Origin: Aquabacter cavernae
GTDB taxonomy: Bacteria > Pseudomonadota > Alphaproteobacteria > Rhizobiales > Xanthobacteraceae
DNA: 64,000 nt
NCBI RefSeq assembly: GCF_003993795.1
Contig: NZ_RWKV01000008.1
Span: forward strand, 372,001-436,000
Direction of reading: 5' to 3'
The position numbers and the translations under genes are program-made. Every line of letters starts with the position of its first letter. The first letter of the stretch is position 1. Shown here piece by piece: positions 23,494 to 31,499 of the stretch. The notes beneath the pieces were generated by a model that had not been told where the DNA came from, did not search any database, and saw nothing but the letters and a program-made list of their open reading frames with translations.

Positions 23494-23946
23494 GTGAGCG
23501 AAGTGAGCGATATACGGCCGGGCGAGGTGGCGGTGGACCTGCCATCCGCCTTCGATGGCGGGCTCTATTTCATCGGCCGCATCCGCACGCCCTGGACGCG
23601 CCGGGGGGAGTGTCCGCGCCGGGGCGCGGCGGATGGCCCGGTGTGTCGCCTGGAGGTGGACCCGCGCTGGTCGGCGGCGCTGGAAGGGCTGGCGCGCAGT
23701 CCCCGGCTCCAGGTGCTCTATTGGATGCATGAGGCACGGCGCGACCTGGTGCTCCAGTCCCCCAAGCATGACGGCACCACGCGGGGCACGTTCTCCCTGC
23801 GCTCGCCGGTGCGGCCGAACCCTATCGCCTCCTCGGTGGTGGATCTGGTGGCGGTGGAGGGAAACACGGTGCTCGTGCGCGGGCTGGATTGCCTGGACGG
23901 CACGCCGCTCCTGGACCTCAAGCCCGAGGCATGTGCTTTTGCCTGA
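23494..23946 (+). CDS. TsaA-like tRNA N6-threonylcarbamoyladenosine methyltransferase (TrmO family)
   Basis: A 150-residue TsaA/TrmO beta-barrel protein: GLYFIGRIRTPWTRRGECPR, LEGLARSPRLQVLYWMHEA, GTFSLRSPVRPNPIASSVV and LDCLDGTPLLDLKP. TrmO uses S-adenosylmethionine to methylate t6A37 of some tRNAs. The protein has only the core domain and lacks the extension of E. coli TrmO, so the substrate may differ. The GTG at 23494 has GGAGGGGGATGGG upstream; an ATG at 23464 is the alternative. Confidence 0.82.
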   Translation: MSEVSDIRPGEVAVDLPSAFDGGLYFIGRIRTPWTRRGECPRRGAADGPVCRLEVDPRWSAALEGLARSPRLQVLYWMHEARRDLVLQSPKHDGTTRGTFSLRSPVRPNPIASSVVDLVAVEGNTVLVRGLDCLDGTPLLDLKPEACAFA

Positions 23947-24007
23947 GGGTTGCGCTTTTGCGCGAGGTGCGCGTAAAGGGCGATGAACGGTGACGGAACG
24001 GAAGACG

Positions 24008-24589
24008 ATGGACGACCACGCGGACGACGGCGCCGTCACCTATGCGGCAAAACCGAAACTGGTGGGCCCGGGATCACGCTTCCGCCTGCAGGATGGCGTG
24101 CTGGACTGGACCGTGGGTCCCCGCTCGGGCCGCCTTGCCCTCACGGACGTGGTGGCGGTGCGCCTCAGCTATCATCCCGGCCAGCTCGCTGCGCCCAATT
24201 ACGAGATGCGGCTGAAGGGCCGCAACGGCGAGTCGCTGCGCGTGGGCTCCCTCTCGCGCACCTCCGTCACCAATGTGGAGGACAACCGGGTCGCCTTCGC
24301 GGGCTTCGTGCGCGCGGTTCATGCCGGGGTCGCGGGCAATCGGGAAACGGACTTTGCCGCCGGGCTGCCGCGTTGGCGCTGGGTTTTGATGGCCGCGCTC
24401 GGCTTCATCACAGCCCTGGGCCTGCTCGCCGTGCTGGTGAGCGCGCTGATGCAGAGCGAGTGGCCGGTGGCGACGCTCATGGCGATCCTGTGCCCGGTTC
24501 TGGGCTGGCCGTTGGTGGAAACCCTCTGGCGAAACGTGCCTGGGGCCTATTCGCCGGGCGCCTTGCCCACGCGCCTGATGCCCGCCTGA
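24008..24589 (+). CDS. Conserved membrane protein of unknown function
   Basis: About 193 residues. The N-terminal soluble part (about 130 residues) has a PH-like or beta-rich look (SRFRLQDGVLDWTVGPRSGR, LALTDVVAVRLSYHPGQ), and two hydrophobic segments (about 125-175) anchor it in the membrane. A GTG at 23990 is an alternative start. The last 43 bases overlap the convergent ycjF gene. No named family is recognised with confidence. Confidence 0.7.
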   Translation: MDDHADDGAVTYAAKPKLVGPGSRFRLQDGVLDWTVGPRSGRLALTDVVAVRLSYHPGQLAAPNYEMRLKGRNGESLRVGSLSRTSVTNVEDNRVAFAGFVRAVHAGVAGNRETDFAAGLPRWRWVLMAALGFITALGLLAVLVSALMQSEWPVATLMAILCPVLGWPLVETLWRNVPGAYSPGALPTRLMPA

Positions 24590-25608
24590 GGCTCGGCCTG
24601 GGTTTCGGCGTCCTGCGCGCTGCGCACGAGGCCGCTCGCCACGTCCGCGATGCGCGGTGCCGGGAGGGCGGCGAAGGGCAGGGGGCGGGTGACGGCGATG
24701 GCGGCAAGGCCGAGCCGGGCCGTGAGCAGCCCGTTCACCACACCCTCGCCCAGCCGGGCGGAGAGCCGGGCGGCCAAGCCGTGACCCACCACTTGCTGAA
24801 TGAGGCTGTCACCCGCCGCCATGCCGCCGGTGACCGCCAGATGGCTCACCACATGGCGCACCAGCCGGATCATGCCCAGGGCGCCCGGTCGCCCGCCGTA
24901 AAGGCGGGATAGTCGTCTCATGAGGGTGAGGGCCGTGTAGAACACGAACAGCAGGTCCACGGCGGCGCGCGGGGAGACGGCCGTGACCACCGACACCTGC
25001 TTGGCCGCGTCGGACACCATCTGGCTGGCCCGTGCATCCAGCGGGGCCATGAGGGTGCGCTCCGTGAGGCGGACGAGGTCCGCGCCGTCGATGATGGCAC
25101 CCAGATGGGAGGACAGTTCGGCGCGCGGGCGGGCGAGCGCGGGCATGGTGGCGGTGAGGGAGAGGAGATCCCGCGTCACCGCCTCGGCCTCGGGCCGGTC
25201 GTCCGCCGCGAGCGCCGCCATGGCGCGGGTGCGCATGGCATCCAGGCTGGACAGGCGTGCCAGCGCCAGCCCTTCCCGGCAGATGATGGCAAGGGTCGCC
25301 GCACCGAACAGGGCCGCGAAGCTCAGGCCCACATAGCCGAGCCAATCGGCCCGTGCGAACAGGTCTTCCACCAGCTTGGAGACCGCAAGGCCCGTGCCCA
25401 GGCTCACCAACCCGCCAAGCCCGGCCCAGAACAGCGTGCCGAGGCCGAGGCGCGACCGGGCGGGCGGCGCTGGGACCGTCACGGGCAGAGCCAGTTCGTC
25501 GGGCATGGGCTCGGCCTCGGCAAAGGTGATACCGGCCTCGTCCAGGCGGAAGACCTGCGGGCGCGCGGCTTCTCCGCTGCTCTCGCGGGTGTTCGTGCCC
25601 TTCGCCAT
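24547..25608 (-). CDS. ycjF: YcjF family (DUF697, TIGR01620) inner-membrane protein
   Basis: A 353-residue protein with two adjacent membrane segments (about 55-75 and 88-110) and the DUF697 region at the C-terminus (KQVSVVTAVSPRAAVDLLFV, YGGRPGALGMIRLVRHVVSH, GEGVVNGLLTARLGLAAI). In many proteobacteria ycjX and ycjF travel together and are linked to the phage-shock/envelope-stress response. It lies 68 bases downstream of ycjX and is the last gene of the leftward operon. Confidence 0.9.
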   Translation of the reverse strand: MAKGTNTRESSGEAARPQVFRLDEAGITFAEAEPMPDELALPVTVPAPPARSRLGLGTLFWAGLGGLVSLGTGLAVSKLVEDLFARADWLGYVGLSFAALFGAATLAIICREGLALARLSSLDAMRTRAMAALAADDRPEAEAVTRDLLSLTATMPALARPRAELSSHLGAIIDGADLVRLTERTLMAPLDARASQMVSDAAKQVSVVTAVSPRAAVDLLFVFYTALTLMRRLSRLYGGRPGALGMIRLVRHVVSHLAVTGGMAAGDSLIQQVVGHGLAARLSARLGEGVVNGLLTARLGLAAIAVTRPLPFAALPAPRIADVASGLVRSAQDAETQAEPQAGIRRVGKAPGE

Positions 25609-25676
25609 CCTTCGATCCTTGTCCTCGATCCCGCGTTTCTCTCACGCGAACCGCTTCACACTTCGCTCGGAAACGC

Positions 25677-27122
25677 TCAGCCGAGGCGGTCGCCAAGAAG
25701 GAACTGAAGCGCGCGGTCGAGGCGGATATGGGGCAGGGGAGCGCCGGTTCCAATCCCCGGCGGGGGGCGGAAGCGCAGGAAGCGGAAATCTGCATCGCCG
25801 CTGGCAAGCCCCCGGAAGCCCGAGCCGGAGGGGTCGAACAGGGTCTCGGGGTCCTCCGGCAAGGCGCCGGGAAACAGGGCCACCTCCTCCTCGCCGTCGA
25901 ACAGGTGCCCGCCCGCCTCCTGTCCGGCCTCGGGCGTGCCGACGATGGCAGCCATGCGACGGCCATCTCGCGTAACTTCCGCCTCTCGGGTGGCGCGCAC
26001 GGCGGCCATGGCCACCACGTCCAGGCTCGCCCCACCGGTGCGGGCGCGCGCATAGGCACGTTCCACGAGCCGGCGCAGAATGGCTTCCAGCCGGTCATGG
26101 CTGGTGCGGTGCAAATGGTCGGCCTTGGTGGCGGCGAACAATACCTTCTCGATGCGCGGCCGCCACAAAGCCGAGAACAGGCTGTTCCGCCCCACCCGGA
26201 AGGCCAGAAGGATGGAGTCCAGCGCCCGCTCCAGGTCGGCCAGGGCCGCCGGGCCGGCATTGAGCGCGGCCAGCACGTCCACCAGCACGATCTGGCGGTC
26301 CAGGCGGGCGAAATGCTCCCGGAAGAAGGGGCGCACGATGCCGGCCTTATAGGCCTCAAAGCGCCGCTCCATCATGGCCGCCAGGGAGCCTGGGGGCGGT
26401 GTGCCGGGGGCAAGGTCCAATGGCGCGAAGGTGAGGGCAGGTGAGCCTTCCAGATCCCCCGGCAGCAGGAAGCGGCCGGGCGGCAGGAGGCTCATGGCCA
26501 CCCGCTCCGCGCGGCAGGCGGAGAGATAGGTGGTGAACCGCGCCGCCAGCGCACGGGCGGTGGCCTCGTCGGCCGGTCCCGCCGGGTTGGCTTCGCCGAG
26601 GCCCGCCAGCATCTGCGCCGCCGCCTCGCGCCGCGCGTCCGCCCGGGCGAGGCTCAGGCTCTCGCGGCTGAAATCCGCATAGGTCATGTCCAGCAGCGGC
26701 AGGTCCAGCAGCCATTCGCCGGGATAATCCACGAGGTCCAAAGTGAGGGTGCGCATGCCGCCGCGCCGGGTGGCGTGGCGCACGGCGAGGCGCAATTCAC
26801 TGACGCGCGACGTGGAGGCGGGCCATGCGCGCGCCGCCAGGGACAGCAAATGGTCTTCCACGGGAAAGCGCGGGACGGTGTCGTCGGGCTGGGGCTGCAA
26901 ATGCGCGCCGGCTATGCGCCCGGAGGCGAACGGCTCGAACACCGGAAGGCGGCCGCCATTGCGCAAGGCCTCCACCAAAGCGGTGGTGAAAACCGTCTTG
27001 CCGGACCGCGCGAGGCCGGTGACGCCGATCCGGAGCGTCGGCCGCGCCAGATCTTCCACCCTGTCCGCGACGGCGCGCAGGCCGATGCGCGCCTCCTCCA
27101 GCAGGCGCGAGCCGCCCGCCAT
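25677..27122 (-). CDS. ycjX: YcjX family P-loop NTPase-like protein (DUF463)
   Basis: A 481-residue protein with a Walker A motif in RIGVTGLARSGKTVFTTAL (36-43), the family block LTLDLVDYPGEWLLDLPLL (switch-like DYPGEW) and the late FAATKADHLHRTSHDRLEAI segment, which resembles the guanine-specificity region of GTPases. It is cytosolic or membrane-associated through YcjF. It begins 3 bases after the sixA stop, so the genes are co-translated. It is associated with envelope stress in other bacteria. Confidence 0.92.
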   Translation of the reverse strand: MAGGSRLLEEARIGLRAVADRVEDLARPTLRIGVTGLARSGKTVFTTALVEALRNGGRLPVFEPFASGRIAGAHLQPQPDDTVPRFPVEDHLLSLAARAWPASTSRVSELRLAVRHATRRGGMRTLTLDLVDYPGEWLLDLPLLDMTYADFSRESLSLARADARREAAAQMLAGLGEANPAGPADEATARALAARFTTYLSACRAERVAMSLLPPGRFLLPGDLEGSPALTFAPLDLAPGTPPPGSLAAMMERRFEAYKAGIVRPFFREHFARLDRQIVLVDVLAALNAGPAALADLERALDSILLAFRVGRNSLFSALWRPRIEKVLFAATKADHLHRTSHDRLEAILRRLVERAYARARTGGASLDVVAMAAVRATREAEVTRDGRRMAAIVGTPEAGQEAGGHLFDGEEEVALFPGALPEDPETLFDPSGSGFRGLASGDADFRFLRFRPPPGIGTGAPLPHIRLDRALQFLLGDRLG

Positions 27123-27125
27123 GGG

Positions 27126-27647
27126 TCAGCTTTCGCCCGACAGCATGCGCGGCGTGATGAAACGGTCGAGGCGGCCGCTATCGGGCGCGATATCGATCCA
27201 GCGGTCCACGGGCAGGTCGATGACCGCCACGGCCCCGGTGGGGAACTTCTCGTCCATGGCATCCCGCGCGGAGACGGAGCCGTTCTGCACCAGCGTATCA
27301 GCCAGATCCTCGAAGCCAGGATTGTGGCCGATGAGCAGCAACGTATGGGCGGTGTCCGGTTGTTCCCGCACCACGGCGAGCAGGCGCGCCGCGCTGGCCT
27401 CATAGATGCGCGGTTCGCTGGCCGAATCCGGCAGGCCCTTCATCTCGGCGCTCAGGAGATCCCACGTCTCGCGGGTCCGCCGCGCGGGGGAAACCAAGAT
27501 GCGGTCGGGCACGAGGCCTTCACGGGCCAGATAGCGGCCCATCAGGGGCGCGGCAGTCCGCCCGCGCGCCGCGAGCGGACGTTCGAGATCGACAATGCCA
27601 TCGGGCCAGTCGGATTTCGCGTGGCGGAGCAGGATGAGACGACGCAT
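27126..27647 (-). CDS. sixA: SixA-type histidine phosphatase
   Basis: A 173-residue phosphoglycerate-mutase-fold phosphatase. The phospho-acceptor motif is LILLRHAKSDWPDG (RHG variant RHA), followed by VSPARRTRETWDLL and the second His in LLLIGHNPGFEDLA. SixA of E. coli dephosphorylates phosphohistidine on phosphotransfer domains; alphaproteobacterial homologues act on similar targets by inference. It is the first gene of the sixA-ycjX-ycjF operon. Confidence 0.88.
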   Translation of the reverse strand: MRRLILLRHAKSDWPDGIVDLERPLAARGRTAAPLMGRYLAREGLVPDRILVSPARRTRETWDLLSAEMKGLPDSASEPRIYEASAARLLAVVREQPDTAHTLLLIGHNPGFEDLADTLVQNGSVSARDAMDEKFPTGAVAVIDLPVDRWIDIAPDSGRLDRFITPRMLSGES

Positions 27648-27808
27648 TGCACCGGCAGTCGATGGGGAAAGGCGACTCGCAGTTTAGAGCGCCAGCGGCC
27701 CCGGCGGAAGCGCGGCACGCACCCGTTCCACCGCTCCCCCGCCCAAATGCAGCATCTGGCGAAGTCTGCGGGCTTCTGTCACACAGGTGGGCAGGGGGCG
27801 AGGGCTGC

Positions 27809-29071
27809 ATGAGCACCACATCTTCGCGGGCATCCGCCGCGGTGCGGGACCTGGATTGCGACGTCTGCATTGTCGGGGCGACGCTGGCCGGGCTCGCCTG
27901 TGCCCTGTCGCTCGCGCTCCGCGACCGGGAGGTGGTGGTGGTGGAGGCCGGGGAGGTCGGCCCCTATCAGGGCAGCGGCCTCGTCCGGCCGGGTTTCGGG
28001 CGCACCGCGGCCGATCTGTGCGCGGCCGGCGCCCGCGATGACGTCCGGCGCATCTATGACCTCTCGGCGGCGGCCGCCCGCAGCGCCAACCGGCTCATGG
28101 AAGTGATCGGCATCGCCCCGCGTGCGGGCGGCCTCATCTATCTGCCCGGCCCCACCGGCCGCCTCGACCTGATCGACGAGGCGGCGGCGCGGGACAGCCT
28201 GGGGCTCGAAACGCTCGTTCATCTGGGGGCGGAGGAAGTGCGCCGCCTGCTGGGGATCAATGCCCCCTTCGGCGCCCTCTTCGATCCGGACCCCATCTCC
28301 TACGACGCCCACAAGGTCTCCCTCGTCCTCGCCAAGGCGGCGCGGGGGGCGGGCGTGCGAATCATCGAGCGCTCGAAACTTCTCTCCTCGGATCTGGACG
28401 GGGTGCGCAAATATCTGAGCGTGCCGGGCCTGCGGGTGCGAGCGGAGCATGTGGTGTTCGCCACCGAGTGGGGCCTCGGCGCCGCCGCGCCCTGGATCGC
28501 CCGTGCGCTCATCGGCGACCATTACGTGACCGGGCGATTCTCGGTCGGCGTGGATGAGAGCCGGGCAAGCGAAACGGTGGTGGAGGGCGGCGCGCGGGGC
28601 GCGAGCTTCGCCTGGGACGGGACAAGCCTGTCCTTCACCGCGGCCACGGCCAGTCTCGTGCGCGGTGAGACGGGCGCGGCATGTGCCCTGCGCCGCCACG
28701 CCGCCCGCCTCTATCCGGGTCTTCGCCGGTCTGTGGTGGAGGGTGCGCATGGCATCCGCACACGCAGCTCGCGCCACGGTCTGCCGCTCATCGGCGCCTT
28801 CCGGCCCGGCATCTGGTATGCCGCCGGCCTCGGGCCGGAGCCGCTTACGGTGGCAAGCCTTGCCGCCGACCTGATCGCCGACGCCATCGTGGAGCGGGAT
28901 GACCTCATCGCGGCGTTCCGGCCCTTTGCCCCGTCCTATAGCTGGGGCATCCCCGGCCGCCTCGTGCGGCGCGCGGCCTATTGGACGGGCCGCATCTCCG
29001 ATGCCTCCGCCCGCGCCGAGGCGCTGCGGGAACTGCCGACCGCGCCCCTGCAGGCTACATCTCAAGCTTAA
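27809..29071 (+). CDS. FAD-dependent oxidoreductase of the DAO/glycine-oxidase type
   Basis: A 420-residue protein with an N-terminal dinucleotide fold (CDVCIVGATLAGLACALSLA, with VVVVEAGEVGPYQGSG) and a C-terminal block in which HGIRTRSSRHGLPLIGAF and GIWYAAGLGPEPLTVASLAA resemble the GD-motif of the DAO family, though the usual G-D is altered. The glycine motif is GATLAG rather than GxGxxG. Members oxidise amines or amino acids; the substrate is unknown. GAGGG lies before the ATG at 27809; the frame to 27647 overlaps sixA antisense and is not used. Confidence 0.85.
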   Translation: MSTTSSRASAAVRDLDCDVCIVGATLAGLACALSLALRDREVVVVEAGEVGPYQGSGLVRPGFGRTAADLCAAGARDDVRRIYDLSAAAARSANRLMEVIGIAPRAGGLIYLPGPTGRLDLIDEAAARDSLGLETLVHLGAEEVRRLLGINAPFGALFDPDPISYDAHKVSLVLAKAARGAGVRIIERSKLLSSDLDGVRKYLSVPGLRVRAEHVVFATEWGLGAAAPWIARALIGDHYVTGRFSVGVDESRASETVVEGGARGASFAWDGTSLSFTAATASLVRGETGAACALRRHAARLYPGLRRSVVEGAHGIRTRSSRHGLPLIGAFRPGIWYAAGLGPEPLTVASLAADLIADAIVERDDLIAAFRPFAPSYSWGIPGRLVRRAAYWTGRISDASARAEALRELPTAPLQATSQA

Positions 29072-29191
29072 CCGCTCGTGGGGCGTGGTTTTTTACCCTC
29101 ATGACTGTGGGGGAGGTGCGAATGTGTGGCATTCGCGCAACCAACCGGAAAGGCGTTTGCGCTATCGTGCTCACCGCTGGAGGCGTTCAAA

Positions 29192-30055
29192 ATGCGTTTG
29201 ATGAGCGGTCGGACTATTGCGGGTCTGTGCGTCGGTGCGGCCATTTCGCTGGGAGCCGGTGCAGCGTGTGCCCAGGAGGTGCTCGACCAGATCCCCGGCT
29301 TCCGGGCGCCTGAATTCGTTTATGACGAGAACAATTGGTACCTGAATGTGGGCGTGGGCATCATGGTCCAGCCGCGTTTCGCGGGCGCCGACCAGTATAC
29401 GGTCCTGCCGTTCCCCGTCATCAGCCTGGCAAAGGGTGGCGAGCTCTACGACTTCAACAGCGTGGATGATCGTTCCTCCATCACCCTGTTCGACTTCAGC
29501 GGCTTTTCCGGCGGCGCGGCGTGGGGACTGAACCTCGGCCGCGACGAGGAAGAGGGCAATGAGCTGGCCGGGCTGGGCGATGTGAGCCCCAGCTTCGAGG
29601 CGGGCGGCTTCCTGCAATGGTTCCCGGTGTCGTGGTTCCGCCTGCGCGGTGAGTTCCTGTACGGCATGGGCGGGTTCAGCGGCTATGTGGGCAATGTCGG
29701 CGCGGACTTCATCGCCGCCAACGGCCCCTGGCGCTTCGCGATCGGCCCGCGCATGAGCTTCGGCGGCACCGACTATATGGATTCCTTCTTCGGGATCTCG
29801 CCGACCCAGTCGGCCATCGCCAATTATTTCGGGAACTACGTCCCGGCCTATCAGGCGTCCAGCGGGATTGAAGCCTGGGGCGTGACCGGCCAGGTGACCA
29901 AGTATCTCGGCAAGGGCTTCACCTGGGGCATGTACGGCACCTATGGCCGCCTTGTGGGGGATGCGGCGGATTCGCCTCTCACCCAGAGCGCGAATCAGTT
30001 CGAGGCCGGCATGTCCATCAGCTACGCCATCAATCTGGGCAAGTCCTGGTGGTGA
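29192..30055 (+). CDS. MipA/OmpV family outer-membrane protein
   Basis: A 287-residue protein with a signal peptide (cleavage near ACA-QE) and a predicted 12-strand-like barrel: NNWYLNVGVGIMVQPRFAGA, LPFPVISLAKGGELYDFN, GAAWGLNLGRDEEEGNELAG and a final strand ending in aromatic residues (SISYAINLGKSWW). MipA binds the transglycosylase MltA and penicillin-binding proteins in E. coli; other members act as porins. GGAGG precedes the ATG. Confidence 0.88.
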   Translation: MRLMSGRTIAGLCVGAAISLGAGAACAQEVLDQIPGFRAPEFVYDENNWYLNVGVGIMVQPRFAGADQYTVLPFPVISLAKGGELYDFNSVDDRSSITLFDFSGFSGGAAWGLNLGRDEEEGNELAGLGDVSPSFEAGGFLQWFPVSWFRLRGEFLYGMGGFSGYVGNVGADFIAANGPWRFAIGPRMSFGGTDYMDSFFGISPTQSAIANYFGNYVPAYQASSGIEAWGVTGQVTKYLGKGFTWGMYGTYGRLVGDAADSPLTQSANQFEAGMSISYAINLGKSWW

Positions 30056-30262
30056 ATGTGCCCCTGTGCTGAGTGCCTGTCGCGCCGGGACATCCCGGCG
30101 CTGCACGCTTTATCAACGCGCCCGGCCCATTCGAATGGCAAAGCGCCCATTGCGTGATCATCTGTCGCTTGTGCGCTGCAGGCCAGTTGTCGGCGGGCCG
30201 ACGTATGGCTATAAGCGCGGCGACCCCACGGGATCAGCGACGGCGTATCGAGGACTTTGCTG

Positions 30263-30679
30263 ATGTCGATCCAAATCGACCAGGACTATCGCCCCCGCGA
30301 GGATGAGCCTTTCATGAACGATCGGCAGCGGGAATATTTCCGCAAGAAGCTGTTCGGGTGGAAGGAAGACATCCTCAAAGAGGCGCGCGAGACCCTACAG
30401 CACCTTCAGGACGAGAATCAGAACCACCCCGATCTGGCGGATCGCGCCTCTTCGGAGACGGACCGTTCCATCGAGCTGAGAGCCCGCGACCGGCAGCGCA
30501 AGCTGATCGCGAAGATAGACGCTGCGCTCATGCGCATCGAGGATGGTTCCTACGGCTATTGCGAGGATACCGGCGAGCCCATTTCGCTTAAGCGGCTTGA
30601 GGCCCGTCCCATCGCGACATTGTCGGTGGAGGCTCAGGAGCGTCACGAGCGGCGTGAGCGGGTTTATCGCGACGACTGA
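30263..30679 (+). CDS. dksA: RNA polymerase-binding transcription factor DksA
   Basis: A 138-residue DksA. The coiled-coil tip has the conserved DLADRA (D-x-x-D-x-A) needed in E. coli for action in the polymerase secondary channel with ppGpp. The zinc-finger region YGYCEDTGEPISLKRLEARP keeps only one Cys (Cys100), so zinc binding is unlikely; this degenerate form is common in alphaproteobacteria. The ATG at 30263 lies two codons inside a TTG alternative. It regulates rRNA and amino-acid promoters during starvation. Confidence 0.95.
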   Translation: MSIQIDQDYRPREDEPFMNDRQREYFRKKLFGWKEDILKEARETLQHLQDENQNHPDLADRASSETDRSIELRARDRQRKLIAKIDAALMRIEDGSYGYCEDTGEPISLKRLEARPIATLSVEAQERHERRERVYRDD

Positions 30680-30784
30680 TGGGAGACCGCCGAACGGCTG
30701 CGTTGCCGTCGTTCGGGGGCTCGGCTAGGTTTCTGGAAACGTCAATGCGGCGCGCGGCTTCCGGGCCGCGCGAGGGTGGGCAGG

Positions 30785-31090
30785 ATGGTGGCACGTATCT
30801 ACAAGCCGGCGCGCAACGCCATGCAGTCTGGCGTGGCGAAGACCAAGTTCTGGCTGCTCGAATATGAGCCGGAGCTTCCGCGCTCCATCGAGCCGCTCAT
30901 GGGCTACACCTCCTCCACGGACATGCACAGCCAGGTTCGCCTGCGCTTCGAGACCAAGGACGAGGCGGTGGCCTACGCGGAGCGCCACGGCATCCCCTAT
31001 CAGGTGTTCGAGGCGCACGATCCCGAGCACCGCAAGATCGCCTATTCCGACAATTTCGCGTTCGGCCGCGCGGGGCAGTGGACGCACTGA
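30785..31090 (+). CDS. NDUFS4-like (18 kDa) complex I accessory subunit
   Basis: A 101-residue protein matching the ETC complex I NDUFS4/AQDQ family: ARIYKPARNAMQSGVAKTKF, WLLEYEPELPRSIEPLMGYT, STDMHSQVRLRFETKDEAVA and the ending YSDNFAFGRAGQWTH. This supernumerary subunit is shared by alphaproteobacteria and mitochondria and stabilises the NADH module. It is encoded away from the nuo operon, as is usual. Confidence 0.93.
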   Translation: MVARIYKPARNAMQSGVAKTKFWLLEYEPELPRSIEPLMGYTSSTDMHSQVRLRFETKDEAVAYAERHGIPYQVFEAHDPEHRKIAYSDNFAFGRAGQWTH

Positions 31091-31194
31091 CCTCCGCCGC
31101 GGGCGCGTCCCGCGTGCCCTTATGCCTGATGCTGACCGGCCCGGCCCGTTCCGGGCTGGGGTTTGCCGCCCGACTGGCGTAAAAGCGCAGCCAT

Positions 31195-31271
31195 GGCCCC
31201 GTAGCTCAGCTGGATAGAGCAGCCGCCTTCTAAGCAGCAGGTCGCAGGTTCAAGTCCTGCCGGGGTCGCCA
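31195..31271 (+). tRNA. tRNA-Arg (anticodon TCT)
   Basis: A 77-nt tRNA with encoded CCA. The acceptor is GGCCCCG/CGGGGTC (one G-U), the D-arm GCTC/GAGC, the anticodon loop CTTCTAA (TCT, reads AGA) and the T-arm GCAGG/CCTGC. The anticodon stem GCCGC/GCAGC has a C-A mismatch at the 29:41 position (31224 with 31236), where most such tRNAs would pair. All other features look normal. Confidence 0.95.
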
Positions 31272-31292
31272 CCTCCTCGCCGGGAGCAGGTT

Positions 31293-31499
31293 TCAGGCGA
31301 TGGCGACGCGGTTTCGGCCTTCGCTTTTCGCGCGATACATGGCCGCGTCTGCGCGCCGCAGCAGCACGTCCACGGAACGTCCCACAGGTTCAAGAGCCCC
31401 GTGCGTGAGGGGATCGAGACGCGCGGCCGAGTCCAGGCCGGCATTGTCCTGCCCATGAGAGACACCCATAAGAGACGCCGCGTCTTGTTGCGGCGGGCC
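31293..31499 (-). pseudogene. Collapsed GGDEF (diguanylate cyclase) remnant
   Basis: The reverse strand encodes MGVSHGQDNAGLDSAARLDP (from 31469), then LTHGALEPVGRSVDVLLRRA and DAAMYRAKSEGRNRVAIA with a stop at 31293. The first part matches the entry to a GGDEF domain (AARLDPLTG...) and the last part its final helix (LLRRADAAMYRAKSEGRN). The whole central part with the GGDEF signature is missing, so an in-frame internal deletion of about 130 codons is likely. It lies between tRNA-Arg and the serine hydrolase gene and cannot be an active cyclase. Confidence 0.65.
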
